Below, piece by piece: positions 51,082 to 62,260 of a stretch of 64,000 nt of DNA (its first letter is position 1; each line of letters starts with the position of its first letter). This DNA is from Guillardia theta CCMP2712. Lineage: Eukaryota; Cryptophyceae; Pyrenomonadales; Geminigeraceae. A model generated the notes under the pieces. The model saw nothing but the letters and a program-made list of their open reading frames with translations, was not told the origin of the DNA and ran no database searches. The position numbers were made by a program, and so were the translations under genes. The stretch spans positions 98,230-162,229 of the forward strand of contig NW_005434528.1 of assembly GCF_000315625.1 (NCBI RefSeq). The letters run 5' to 3'.

Positions 51082-54000
51082 ATGTCGTCGGAACTCGAGA
51101 AGCTCCTTGATTTTGGATCACCTCTAGATGTTGCCCTTCTCGATCAGGTCAGGCTGGACTCGTACTGGTTTCATATTCGAGATTTCTGAATCATGTGAGG
51201 ACAGGTGGTCATCGCGATGTACACTTGTAGGGATGAAGCTCAAAGGAAACAAATCAATGCCTTCATGACGGCATTTCAGGTTAGTTGACGGCCTCCTTAC
51301 GTTCTTGCATGGCATCGTTATGTTTTGCCTTTGTTGACGGATGATGGTCAGGAACATCCGCAGGCTTGGACCAGGGTTGACACAATCTTGGAGCAGACCC
51401 AGTGCGATCAGAGCCGATTCTTTGTACTTTGATGTTTTTATGATGACTTTGATCTCATGATGTGCACAGGCTCTTGCAACCCTCGAGACATGTGTGAAAC
51501 AGCGATGGAAGGTACCGGTTTTAGCTTGACCCTCCATCGCTTGACAATGTGGACAGGTGCTTCCACAAGATCAGCGAGAGGCCATCAAGGCCTACATTGT
51601 GAATGTGATTGTGAGGTGTGTTTCTCAATCATGTTGAACTCATGATCTTTCCACTCACTCGTGTACACCAGGTATTCGAGCGATGAAGCGACTCTTGTGC
51701 GAACAAAGACGCAGCTTGGAAAATTGAACTTGATTCTCGTCCAGGTGTGTTTCGCAAGGTGTGTCCGTTTTGGCTCACTCCATCCTTTTTTGTTGCAACA
51801 AAGATTCTCAAGCAAGAATGGCCCCACAATTGGAAGGACTTCATTCCCCAGATTGTAGAATCGGGCAAGACGAACGAAACTCTTTGTGGAAACAACATGC
51901 AGATTCTCAAGCTCTTGAGCGAAGAAGTTTTCGAGTTTTCCCTGAAGCAGCTCACCTCGAAGAAGATTGATGATCTCAAAGAAAGGCTCACACAGGAGTT
52001 CGAGTTGATCTATCAACTCTGCGAGTTTGTGATGCAGAATGCTAAGAATGTCATCACGTTGCAAGTAAGCAGAGGAAGTGTGAGGATGGCATGAACTCAC
52101 TCCATTTGTCCCAGACTACCTTACAGTGCTTCCTCCGATTCTTGTTCTGGGTTCCGCTCTACTACGTCTTTGAAACTCCCTTGATCGAGATGCTCCTGCA
52201 CAAGGTTGGATAGAATCTGTCTCGATGTCTCATGTCTGACGGGGAGGTTTCAAGTTTTTTCCACAACCGCAGTTCAGGAGCGACGCTCTGCAGTGTTTGA
52301 CTGAGATCGCCGTGATCGAGCCCAAGGGTATTGATCCACGCTACCACCCCAAGATCCAGAAGACATATGCCGATTTCATCACAAACCTCAGCAACATCGT
52401 TCAACCCAACGCAATCAAGCAATATTATGAGGAGGTAATCACGATTGAACCTGCTTGCCGTGAATTCTGACGTGGGATCCGTTACTCAGGGAGAATCTGG
52501 CGAGGAGTTCGTGCAGCGCTTGACCTTGTTCCTGTGTACAATTTTGAAGACGCACATTGGCATTCTGGAGACTCAGGAACTAGTTCCATACTTGATTCAG
52601 GGGTTGCAGTACTTGGTCTTCATCTCCGAGGTCGATGATGACGAGATCTTCAAGATTTGTACAGAATATTGGAACTTTCTTGCCGACGACCTCTACCACA
52701 AAGAAGTTCTCCTGCAGAGAATGCCCATCCCTACGTTCTGCCAGCTCATGCCGAACCAGAATCCACGTCTTCAGACATACGCTCCAATCCTCACTGAGGT
52801 GCGGCGCATCCTGATCGAGAGGATGCCGAAGCCCGAGGAGGTGCTGGTGGTAGAGGACGAGAACGGGCAGGTCGTCAAGGAGCATCTCAAGGACGTCGAG
52901 GTAGTGGCTCTGCACAAGACTGTCCGTGAAACCTTGGTCTACCTGACCCACCTTGACCACCAGCAGACAGAGGAGATCATGATCGAGAAGTTAGGGCTGC
53001 AGGTGCACCCGGCTCCGGGGGGCCCTGGGTGGTCACGTCAGGGCCTGAGCACTCTTTGCTGGGCGATCGGGTCGATATCAGGAGCGATGCGGGAGGACGA
53101 TGAGAAGAAATTCCTTGTACATGTGATCAAGGACCTGCTAGGGCTCTGCGAGATCGTCCGAGGGAAGGACAACAAGGCTGTGATCGCAAGCAATATCATG
53201 TATGTCGTCGGGCAGTACCCGCGGTTCCTCCGTGCGCACTGGAAGTTCTTGAAGACTGTTGTAAATAAGCTCTTTGAGTTCATGCACGAGACGCACCCTG
53301 GAGTCCAGGACATGGCGTGCGAGACGTTCCTCAAGATCTGCCAGCGCTGCAAGCAGCAGTTCGTCAAGCACCAGCCTCAGGAGCCAGCCCCTTTCATCGA
53401 CCAGCTCCTCATCGGCCCGCACTCCACGGTAGCTGACATCGGCTCGACCATCGCAGACCTTGAAGCGCATCAGATCAACATGTTCTACGAGGCCGTCGGG
53501 TACATCGTCGCCGCCGAGCTGACGCCGGAGCGACGGGACCAGATCGTGCAGGTGCTGTTCAAGATTCCGAACCAGCGGTGGACCCAGATCATTGGGAGCG
53601 CCATGCAGGATCCCAACTTGCTGCAGCAGCAGGAGACGATGAGGGAGATCGCCAAGGTGCTCCAGATCAACGTGCGGGTGTCAAGCTCGCTGGGGAACCC
53701 TTACATCATCCAGCTGGAGTACATCTTCGAGCGCATGCTGCAGGTGTACAAGATGTACTCGGAGCAGATCTCGCAGGCGGTCGTGGGCAACCCTCTGTCC
53801 GCCAAGACGTCCGGGGTGAGGCTGATGCGCGCGGTGAAGAGGGAGACGTTGAGGTTGATCGAGACGACGGTTGAGAAGAGCGAGGAGATGCCAAGGATCG
53901 TCGCCCACTTCGTTCCCCCGCTGGTGGACTACGTGCTGGCTGACTACCAGAGCAACCACCCGGAGACGAGAGACCCTGAAGTGCTGTCTGTCTTCGCTGC

Positions 54001-54959
54001 GATCATCCGCCGGGCCGGGGACTCCATCACCGATCAGGTGCCGAGGGTCCTGGGGGCCGTGTTCGAGTGTACGCTGGCGATGATCACGACCAACATGGAA
54101 GACTACCCGGAGCACCGGATCAACTTCTTCAACCTCCTCAAGGAGATCAATCATCACTGCTTCCGAGCCTTCTTCCAGGTCCCCGGGGAGGTCTTCAAGG
54201 TCCTCATCGACTCCATCGTCTGGGCCATCAAGCACAGGGAAAGGAACATCGCCGAGACCGGGCTGACGATCCTCCTGGAGATGCTCCGCAACCTCGACGG
54301 CCTGCAGGACATCGCTGCGCAGTTCTACGTCCAGTTCCTGCTGAACCTCCTCCACGAGATCTTCACCGTGCTCACGGACAAGGAGCACGAGCCAGGCTTT
54401 AAGCTCCAGTGCGCCATCCTGCAGCACATGATCTACCGGGTGATGGCTGGTGTCCCCAACACTCCTCTGTTTAACCCGTCGGAGTATCCGGGGGTCGCCG
54501 ACAACAAGTCCTTCGTCAAGCAGAAGCTGCTAGCGATGCTGTCGGAAGGGTTTTCAGAGCGCATGACGCAGAAGCAGCTGACCGAGTTCGTGGAGAACCT
54601 CTTCGGACCTGAGAAAGGTGAGCTTGCTACTCCCCCCTCCAACACACGCACGCACACCAGCGCTCCCCTCCCGCCATGTTCTAACTGTACCGCGCCAGAT
54701 ATCGCTGCTTTCCAGACTCTCGTGCGGGACTTCTTGATTCAGATCAAGGAGTATAGCAGCGACCAGTGGACCGACAGCTCGCTGGCGTTGCAGTTGGAGC
54801 AGGAGCAGAAGGAGGCTGAGCGCAAGCGGGTGACGCCATCTCGAGGCGCTGCTGCTTGGGCTGGCTGGCTGACCTCGTGGTGTGCAGGTTGAAGAAGCCA
54901 GGATGCAGAACGTCCCTGGCCTGATGCCTGTGATGCAGAGGGAGGAAGTTGACATGTAA
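51082..54959 (+). CDS. XPO1: exportin-1 / CRM1 nuclear export receptor (1076 aa, 12 exons)
   Basis: Importin-beta-family receptor that carries leucine-rich NES cargo with RanGTP through nuclear pores. Exons: 51082-51147, 51205-51279, 51352-51423, 51470-51511, 51557-51615, 51672-51744, 51804-52064, 52115-52204, 52273-52434, 52490-54617, 54699-54829, 54888-54959. All introns are GT-AG, 45-81 nt, and the phases close perfectly to 1076 residues, the usual CRM1 length. Recognised motifs: AWTRVDTILE, LNLILVQILKQEWPHNWKDF, NNMQILKLLSEEVF, LPEVLVV-type region (PEEVLVVEDENGQVVKE), TLCWAIGSISGAM, DLLGLCEIVRGKDNKAVIAS (NES-groove helices), PRFLRAHWKFLKTVVNKLFE and C-terminal VRDFLIQIKEYSSD. The cysteine equivalent to human Cys528 is present (residue 520). 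Nine of the eleven introns fall in the first third. The track-like ATG at 52445 is intronic. Confidence 0.97.
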
Positions 54960-55139
54960 GCGCTTGCCCTGACGGTGGTTGGCCCGCGTGCTGACATGCG
55001 GTGGTGCCCAGGTCGTGAGGGGGACGCGCTGGATGTCAAGGGGCCAGGGAAGGAGGATGGAGGAGGAAAAGCTCTTGCCTCCTGTAGCGCCTTGATGCCG
55101 CTATCGCAATCTCGTTTTGATGAATGAAGCCTGTAAGTA

Positions 55140-55620
55140 TGAGCTGCCCCCGTCTCTCCCCCCCCCGTCTCCCCTCCTATCCTCCTTCAACTCCCTCCCT
55201 TCCCTACTTGCTTCTCTCTCCCTCCCTCCCTCCCTTTCTCCTTCCCTCACTCCCCCCCTTCCTCTCTCTCCCTTCCCCTCCCCTCCCTCTCTCCCTCACC
55301 TTCTCCTCCTTCCCACCCTTGCTTTGCCCTCCCTCTCTCCCTTCTCCTCCCCTCCCTCTCTCCTTTCCCTTCCCTTCCCCTCCCTTGCTCCCTCTCTCAC
55401 CCTTCCCCTGTCCTCCCTCTCTCCCTTTCCTTCTTCCTCCTTCTCTCCCTTACTTTCTCCTTCCCACCCTTGCCTTCCCCTCCCTCTCCCCCCTTCCACC
55501 TTCTCTCCTTCTTTCCATCCTTCGGATGAAGGGGGAGGGTCTGCAAGCACGAGAATCCCCTCCCCTCCCCTCCTCTCTCTTTCTCCTCTCCTATTTCATC
55601 TCCTCTCTTCCCCTCCCCGC
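55140..55620. repeat. 480-bp pyrimidine tract
   Basis: Plus strand almost entirely C/T, mostly CCCTCTCTCCCTT-type units with local mirror symmetry. The open frames across it (Ser/Pro/Leu only) are composition artefacts. Confidence 0.9.
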
Positions 55621-55624
55621 CACT

Positions 55625-56330
55625 CTTTCATCCTTTTCGAGGCATACCACTACCTCTTCCACAGAAACGGCACAGGCGCGAGGCGGTGGAGGAGGAAGGG
55701 AGAGGCAAGGCCGAGACAAGCATTTCATTGAGAGCTTCACAGGAGGTTGTGTACCGTTATCCACCTCATGTCTGATCACGACTCCGCTATCCTCCCCTTG
55801 CAGTAGAACCTACATCTCCCACAGTGTTGGATCCATCGTGTAGCTGTTCCAGCATGAAGGTCTTGCTGCAGATGCCCCTTCGACGTCATATGATGGATAT
55901 GGCGATTCCAGTTCTTGATAGCTGTACTTCCCTCTCTTTGTGAGCATAGCAATGACTACATCTCTATCGAGATCATAGAAGTAGCTCTCTCTTTCTACCT
56001 CATCATACCAGTATCTCGCTGTCTCTATCTCATCATACCAGTATCTCGCTCACCGTCATATCTGCTCTCCTCGTCCTCCCATTCCCTGTATAGTCGCCCT
56101 ACTCACCGCCTTCATAACGGTGGGGACCGTATATAAAATTGTTGCAGGTGTACGAAAGGTATTACCATTGTACATAATTTTAGGCAAATATATCCATATT
56201 TTATATAAAGTTTAAAACTATTTATACTATATATTTTATTATGTATGGAAATGAATACTTAAAATTATTCTAAGCGGTCACCATCGACCATCCTAGAGAG
56301 CACTTTGACAAGGACCTCTACCCCTTTCAA
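55625..56330. other. intergenic, no supported gene
   Basis: Includes a doubled ATCTCATCATACCAGTATCT motif at about 55999-56052 and an AT-rich segment at 56160-56275. Confidence 0.4.
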
Positions 56331-56409
<79 letters not shown>

Positions 56410-56440
56410 CTCGTCCTCGTCCTTGTCCTTGTCCTCGTCC
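56331..56440. repeat. (CTCGTC)n hexanucleotide repeat
   Basis: Mostly CTCGTC units with occasional CTC insertions and CTTGTC variants, followed by a CCCTGCCCTG-type run to about 56490. Confidence 0.95.
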
Positions 56441-56615
56441 CTTGCCTGCCCTTCCCTGCCCTGCCCTGCCCTGTCCTGCCCTGCCCTTCCCCTTTCTCCC
56501 TTTGCTTCCCTTCACTTCTCTCCCCTCACCTTCCATATTGATCGACTTGCTGTCGTCCTCGAAGATGAAGGGACCGTCGGAGGGAGGGCGGCGAGGGCTC
56601 GACGGTTTGACTAAA

Positions 56616-56833
56616 TCGAAAACCGGATCGTAAAGGATCTAGCCTGCTATCTTACTTGCAATCACAACAATCCCAATCATTGCATCATCATCGTTCTTAA
56701 CATGCCGATTTCAAAAGCTGCATCTTTGTCAGAATCGAACCATGTTTGCCGCAAGTCGCTTACGTTGCCATCGCATCGTGATATCTAGAATGCTGGTTAC
56801 TGTCGTCTTCTCATCCTGTCATATCACCTATCA
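56616..56833 (+). repeat. direct repeat copy 1 (about 218 bp)
   Basis: Begins TCGAAAACCGGATCGTAAAG and is almost identical to 61694-61911, with a constant offset of 5078 bp. After the shared part each copy runs into its own pyrimidine-rich tract (CTCC/ATC here). Confidence 0.9.
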
Positions 56834-56839
56834 TATCTC

Positions 56840-57020
56840 GACATTGTTGTTATCCCTCTCTCCCTCCCTCCTCGTTCTCATCACCTCTTCCTCCTTCTCA
56901 TCATCATCATCATCATCATCATCACTCTTTTCCTCCTCCACCTTCTTTTCATCATCACACTTCCTCCTCCTTCTTCTCATCATCATCATCGTCAGCTCCT
57001 CCTGCTCGCAATCACTATTA
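56840..57020. repeat. pyrimidine and (ATC)n low-complexity tract
   Basis: CTCCCTCCCTCC-type sequence followed by repeated TCATCATCATCATC and TTCTCATCATC. Confidence 0.8.
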
Positions 57021-57235
57021 TCACCAGCTTTTCATTGACAATCATATGGTTGTCTGAGGGCAACATATCTAGAGCCGATTTGAACAATGCAATTAAGGAT
57101 TGTTCTTATGAAGCATTTGTTTCAATGCATGAAATAGATACATTTATCCCTGTACCCCGTACGTAAACTGATTCAGTATGGCACGTTGGCTTATTTTGGC
57201 GTGTATTTCAGTAATTTGCAGGCATCTAACTTCAT

Positions 57236-58176
57236 TCATTCTTGACTATTTCTGTACTTGAGATATTCATTCTGCAAGGTCTCGATACCCTCTCTGGGTA
57301 TGAGAACCGCTAATGTTTTCACACGCCACAACACATGATAATACTGCAACAGTACTCCGTATGTGCCGATACGATTCCAAAATCATGTACAAAGATCACA
57401 GATCTTGAATGTAACCAAGGCAAAATTCGTAAAGCACTGGCCACTCGAAACCTGCCATCAATAAGAACTGCATCTAATCTTGAGCCATTTGCTTGCAAAT
57501 GCTCGAGAATACCTATGTTTTGATCCACATACAGGTGAAACATTTCATCCACGTTTTGTGGTGGTACATTGCCAAAATCACCCATCGGAATCGTCGAATG
57601 AACGCATGAGTAGTTCAGCGCAGCTCTGTACATCAGGCATGAAACAACTTTCGAGTTTGTAATTTTCTCACACCATGGTGGGTAATTGTCCAATGCATAT
57701 GTATGACCGGACAAAAGTGGGAATATCGATGTGGATTTCCCAGAGCCCCACTCAAGGTAAATTCTAGGTTTGATGAGAAGCAAGATTTGAACGATTACGA
57801 GCACTTCATCTTTGTGCATCAATGGAAGGGACTCCTCAGTCGGCGAGGAGAACAAACATTCCGGGTGACGTGTATTTCGAACTATCTGGATATTGATCTG
57901 ATGTACATCGGCATTATTTACACAACGTATTTTCTTCAATTTGAAAATTGATTGCATTAGTGTCCCGTTCCATGCCATATCGCAAGGCAGCTGCATTTCG
58001 AACGCACCTACCTTCAATGGACTGTAAAAACGATTCCATCCCAGCAAATCACCTCTGATAGGATAAACTATGTATCTGAGCAAAGGAGAAATGCAAGATA
58101 ACAGCAAGACGAGGATTACTAGCTTGACGATGCTATGTCGCGAGCTCGCATTGCTGCTCAAACGAAAGTTGAGCAT
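57236..58176 (-). pseudogene. type II membrane methyltransferase-fold protein, one-base frameshift near the C-terminus
   Basis: Begins with a signal anchor (about residues 18-38, VKLVILVLLLSCISPLLRYI), then a lumenal region with a Rossmann-type motif (LEWGSGKSTSIF, from about 141), N-glycosylation sites (NGT, NYS), and a strand-turn pair (LDAVLIDGRFRVA, about 234; VIFVHDF, about 260-266). The glycine-rich motif and IDGR suit a class I SAM-dependent methyltransferase fold; I cannot name the substrate. At residue 266 the frame reaches a T4 run on the coding strand (57379-57382). The next frame, one base off, continues as FWNRIGTYGVLLQYYHVLW and so on for 47 residues to a stop at 57236. It is probably either a real recent mutation or a homopolymer error. 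As read, the protein ends at 57319 (285 aa). Confidence 0.65.
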
Positions 58177-58429
58177 GTCTCAGAACATGATCCACCGCTG
58201 ATCCAGAGATGGTGAACTATAAAAAAGTTTGTACCAAAGATTATTTTATAAATGTATAAATGAGAAAAATCAAGTACATTGTAGATATTAAAACTCTTTA
58301 AGAGCTTGAGCATATATATCGTAATAAATAAACGTGGTACCATTCTGGTACAAAATATTCATACCACTATTAGTTACTCAATAAAGCTGACCAGCCCCAA
58401 AAAAGAATTTTAAAACCTGAAGGAACTGA

Positions 58430-58945
58430 AGGCTTGTCAGTGACTTCCAGGCTGGCCGCCGCCGGGCGGCCCGGCCCTCCGAGGCTCAGCGGCCGACGGT
58501 TTCTAGTAGCCAGGTTTAGGCTGGAACTTATCATGTGGTGTTTATCATGTGGTGTAGTCTCACACACAAGTGGTGTAGTCTCACACGCTTGCCTTTCAAG
58601 TTGAAATCCGAGATCCACCCGGTGACCGGGGGGCCGTCTCAGTCTGGTCACCGTGTTGCCTCGGGCCCGGCACTGGCAGCAGTGCGGCCCGGCTGGTTCA
58701 ACGGTTACTTTCAGTTTCGGTCTTATATTTCGTGTGTTTGCGCCCGGCCGCGTTTGTTGCTGTGTTACGTACACCGCTTTCAGTTTTGTTGCTGTGTGCT
58801 CTCTGCCTGACGGTTTTGCTTGTTGCTGCTTTCTTCTGCTTCGGAGGCACCTTTACTGCGGCTTGAGGCACTTTTACTCAGACTGTTTCCGTCGGGCCGA
58901 GTTTAGAGCCGCTGGGCCCCGGGCCCGGAGAACTTGAAAAAAGGT
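58430..58945. other. GC-rich dispersed element, no gene
   Basis: Contains CCGCCGGGCGGCCCGGCCC (about 58457-58475) and, at the other end, GGGCCCCGGGCCCGGAG (58913-58929), plus a small doublet of GTGGTGTAGTCTCACAC at about 58549-58586. Similar GC-rich patches occur at 10.2, 44.85 and 49.55 kb. Confidence 0.4.
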
Positions 58946-59024
58946 CAATCAGGTAGAACGAGGAAAGAAGATAAGAAAGATGATGTCATGCTTTGAAATC
59001 AGCCTGCGAAGGCTGTTGAGGAAC

Positions 59025-59213
59025 TGGAGGAGAGGAGGAGGAGGGGAGGAGGAGAGCAGGAGGAGAGGAGGAGGAGAGGAGGAGGAGAGGAGGAGGAGAG
59101 GAGGAGGAGAGGAGGAGGAGAGGAGGAGGAGAGGAGGAGGAGAGGAGGAGGAGAGGAGGAGGAGAGGAGGTGCGAGGAGGAGGAGAGGAGGAGGAGAGGA
59201 GGAGGAGAGGAGT
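59025..59213. repeat. (GGAGGAGAG)n purine tract
   Basis: A nearly perfect 9-bp period (GGAGGAGAG) of about 20 units. Its open frames (Glu/Arg/Gly only) are artefacts. Confidence 0.95.
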
Positions 59214-59417
59214 AAGTAGGTAGGCCGATTATCGATGAGGCTCAGCAGTAGAGAGGCAGAGGAGGAGACAAGTTGGAACTATTCTTGCCTGTCTGACCTG
59301 TGCTGGTACAGAGCGACATCTGCACGGAGAGCCGGGGAGAATCGGACATGTTCAACAGTAGGTAGAAGTGAATTTGGACTCAAGAGACGTGGCAAGTTCC
59401 GATTCCTGTCAGACAGC

Positions 59418-60655
59418 ATGCTGTCTCGCCCAGGGCTCTTCTTTCTTTTGGCTTCTCTCGCCCTCGTTGTTCTCCCCATCGCTGTCTTCGAGTTGAGGAT
59501 CGCCCATTCTCCTACCACCAAGATTCATTCTCCCCTCCAGTTTCTCCGCCATAACGCGCGAGAGTGGCTGACCCATGCTCGAGCGCAAGATCAGGCGCTC
59601 CTCAAGCTGCATGGTGCGAATGAAACTGAGCGCAAGCAAACTCCGACAACAGTAGCGGGCAGGAATCAGGTAGGTACAGCTAGGCCTCGCGTCGATCAGG
59701 CTGAGTTGCACGCTCGATTTGCCGTGCCTGACAGCCTTTGGCCACCATCGAAAGCTGTGATCAACAACGCCAGCCTTGACTTGAAGCTGAGAATATCTGC
59801 CACCAAGCGCATGTACATCACGTATGGGCAGAACTGTTGCGTGAGCGCCAAGGATCGAGCTTGCAGGCACGCGAAGAGAGAAGGGAAGTTTGATGCCTGC
59901 AAAGCGTTTTCGCAGAGTGACATCGACCAGAGCTTCCAGCGAAGAAACCAAGAGATCTTCAATGTTGGCAGAGGAGCTGGGCTATGGCTCTGGAAGCCGT
60001 ATATCATCAACAAGACTCTGCACGAGGATCTCAACGAGGGGGAGTACCTTGTGTACGTCGACGCCGGCGCCGTCATCAAATCGCCGATCGATCCCATGCT
60101 TGCTTTCATGGAGGTTCAAGACAGCAAACTACAGGTGCTGGGATGAAAAGTTATCGACTTCAGCGATTGATCGCATCTGCCAGGGCGTCTTGACATTTGG
60201 AGTTGGATTTGAGCAATTCATGTATTGTAAACGAGACACTTTCATCATTCAGAATTGCGATACCTCGGTAAGCAAGTCCGACAACCTTGGTCGATCTTGA
60301 CTCGTCGCCAAGGAATGCCACGAGGCCATGCAGGTAGACGGCTACCTGAGCGTGTGGCGGAAGAGCCAACATGCGCTCGAGGTCGTGCAACAATGGCTGA
60401 GGTGAGAAATCAAACCCCCTCCTCACTTGATGGAACGCGTCGACCGTCAAGGTGACTGACGGGAGTGTTAGGGAGTGTCAAGACCTTCAGAGTCTGTCGG
60501 ATGATGAAAACGTCAAGGGTGAACCCAACCTTCCAGGTGAAGCTGCTTGCTTGGACCTGCAGAGACAGACTTGCTGATCAGGGTATCGGGCCCATCGGCA
60601 CGATCAAGCGATCCTCACCAACATCTTCACGCGCGAGAAATGGTGCTTCTGCTGA
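59418..60655 (+). CDS. type II membrane glycosyltransferase-like protein (342 aa, 5 exons)
   Basis: Exons: 59418-60134, 60184-60267, 60313-60401, 60472-60536, 60582-60655; introns 45-70 nt, all GT-AG, phases consistent. Starting at 59418 gives a short cytoplasmic end and a signal anchor (LFFLLASLALVVLPIAVFEL), as in Golgi enzymes. An earlier in-frame ATG at 59235 would bury that anchor. Motifs: MYITYGQNCC (about 133), GLWLWKPYIINKTL (about 189), EYLVYVDAGA (about 207), VDGYLSVWRKS, and HRHDQAIL near the end (about 323). The order WKPYII / YVDAGA / HDQAIL is that of nucleotide-sugar transferase-like proteins seen in many protists and bacteria. Donor and acceptor are unknown. It probably modifies glycans in the secretory pathway. 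Confidence 0.7.
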
Positions 60656-60659
60656 CCTT

Positions 60660-61070
60660 GACGGCCATGATCTCTTAGTAACCAACGGTCATCTTGACAG
60701 GGGGAGGGAAACCCAGCACGGGCCCGTCCAGTTCATGTTCTCTCATGACCGAGACAAGACGTAAGGGGACATGAAGTGACTCGGGTTCGAGCTTTGTGGG
60801 GCAGAAGCTGGCGACTCGATGATGACTCATTGGAAGAGGAGGAGAAGAAGCTCAGTTCATGATGACTGAGCGAAAGAGCTTAGAGCCTGGAATGAGGCTA
60901 CTGGAACAGATCACAAAGGAATTTCAGATGAGGAAACACTTGATCCCTTGAAGTGAAGAAGTTCCAATCAGTTTTGAATATCCACGAATTCTTTATTTCT
61001 CCTTCTTTCTTCCTACTCGGAATCTCGGCCTCGTTGGCTTGTACGGAGGCGTCTCGATAACAGAGACATT
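60660..61070. other. intergenic, no supported gene
   Basis: Separates the convergent 3' ends of the glycosyltransferase-like gene and the sulfotransferase-like fragment. Nothing recognisable. Confidence 0.4.
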
Positions 61071-61074
61071 ATCT

Positions 61075-61685
61075 TTATTTGTTCTTGATGATAACAGAGG
61101 CATTATTATCTTTATTTCTTCTGCTTTCTCCCTCTTTTCCTCCTTCAGCCTCGGGCGGAGGCGTCTCGATCACTCCCGTCGCCTTGTCACAACCTGCTGG
61201 GTTTCCCGGGTCGATTCTCAAGCAGATCTCTCGGTAGATTTGCATGTCCAGACGATTTCTACTTTTGATCAGCTCTCGGATCTCATCGCTTACCGCCGTT
61301 GTCTTTTGCGTGCTTTTGTTGTTCCTAACTTTCCCTTGCTGTCCCTCATACCCGAACTCCCGTGCAAACGCCTGGTTGGAGGCCTTCGGCCTATCCAGCA
61401 GAGCTATGAAGGAGAACGGTCCGCTGGCGCCTGGTTGGCTGCAGAGGTACTGTTGTTCATGCCCTCGAACGAGCCGTAATGCTCTTTTACCCATGAGATG
61501 ACATGTACTGCGTTGGTCATTACACACTCATCATGAACATACTTTCCATCATGCAGCAAGAAGAAAGCAAGCCGGTTGTGCGCCACGTTGTTCTCTTCGA
61601 GCACCCACTCTTTCAAGCTCGAGCTCTTCTGCTGAGAGAATGCTGCTGTCCACATTTTACGAGAGAAGTTCACAGTTTGTGACAA
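61075..61685 (-). CDS. sulfotransferase-like C-terminal region (frame break inside)
   Basis: Two minus-strand frames read on from each other. 61685 to about 61440 gives SLKEWVLEENNVAHNRLAFF, then VISWVKEHYGSFEGMNN. From about 61435 to 61075 comes GPFSFIALLDRPKASNQAF and later SDEIRELIKSRNRLDMQIYR. An (I/L)-x-x-x-NRLD-x-x-(I/L)Y helix after a F(I/V)xLLxRP region is typical of the end of carbohydrate sulfotransferases (Gal3ST or Sulfotransfer_2-like). The PAPS-binding N-terminal part is not found; instead the direct-repeat copy begins at 61694. The frame change near 61440 could be a one-base error, since a 20-nt intron is implausible. Partial or decayed gene. Confidence 0.4.
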
Positions 61686-61693
61686 TGCTCAAG

Positions 61694-61911
61694 TCGAAAA
61701 CCGGATCGTAAAGGATCTAGCCTGCTATCTTACTTGCAATCACAACAATCGGAATCATCGCATCATCATCGTTCTTAACATGCCGATTTCAAAAGCTGCA
61801 TCTTTGTCAGAATCGAACCATGTTTGCCGCAAGTCGCTTACGTTGCCATCGCATCGTGATATCTAGAATGCTGGTTACTGTCGTTTTCTCATCCTCTCAT
61901 ATCAGCTATTA
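61694..61911 (+). repeat. direct repeat copy 2 (about 218 bp)
   Basis: Nearly identical to 56616-56833. It abuts the broken 5' side of the sulfotransferase-like fragment. Confidence 0.9.
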
Positions 61912-61924
61912 TCATTGCCATCGA

Positions 61925-62260
61925 TTTATCCTCCTCCTCGTCCTCCTCGTCCTCCTCGTCCTCATTCTTCTCCTCCTCATTTTGTTTCTCCCCTCCCCTC
62001 CCCCCCGCCAACCATCACTCCCCCTCCTTCATATTCAAATTGATGATCGTGTCAATCCCCCAACTCTCCTCTCTTCTCTTCTCTTTTCCTCTCCTATCCC
62101 CATCCTTGCTTTCATATATTATCATACTCTCTTCCAACTCTACATCTTTCAGAATCTCTTTCAAACAATTCCTCTTCCTCCTATCTCCCTCCCGTGCCTT
62201 CCTGTCCTCCGCATCGTCATTGTTCCCTCCCTCCCTCCTCCTCCTCCTCCTCCTCAGAGG
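61925..62260. repeat. pyrimidine-rich low-complexity tract
   Basis: CTCCTCGTCCTCCTC repeats, then CTCTTCTCTTTTCC-type sequence, ending CCTCCTCCTCCTCCTC near 62250. Confidence 0.85.

Noticed and set aside
52445-52489. Exportin start at the ATG at 52445
   Set aside because: These bases are intronic: nine upstream exons supply the conserved N-terminus in phase.
55117-55843. Ser/Pro/Leu-rich frames of 204 and 239 codons
   Set aside because: Composition artefact of a pyrimidine tract.
56715-56760. Possible minus-strand tRNA (GGTTCGATTCT resembles a T-arm)
   Set aside because: The flanking bases do not pair into a T stem, and no acceptor, D or anticodon arms can be drawn. The same word recurs only because the 218-bp segment is duplicated.
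58980-59219. 79-codon Glu/Arg/Gly frame
   Set aside because: Translation of a purine microsatellite.
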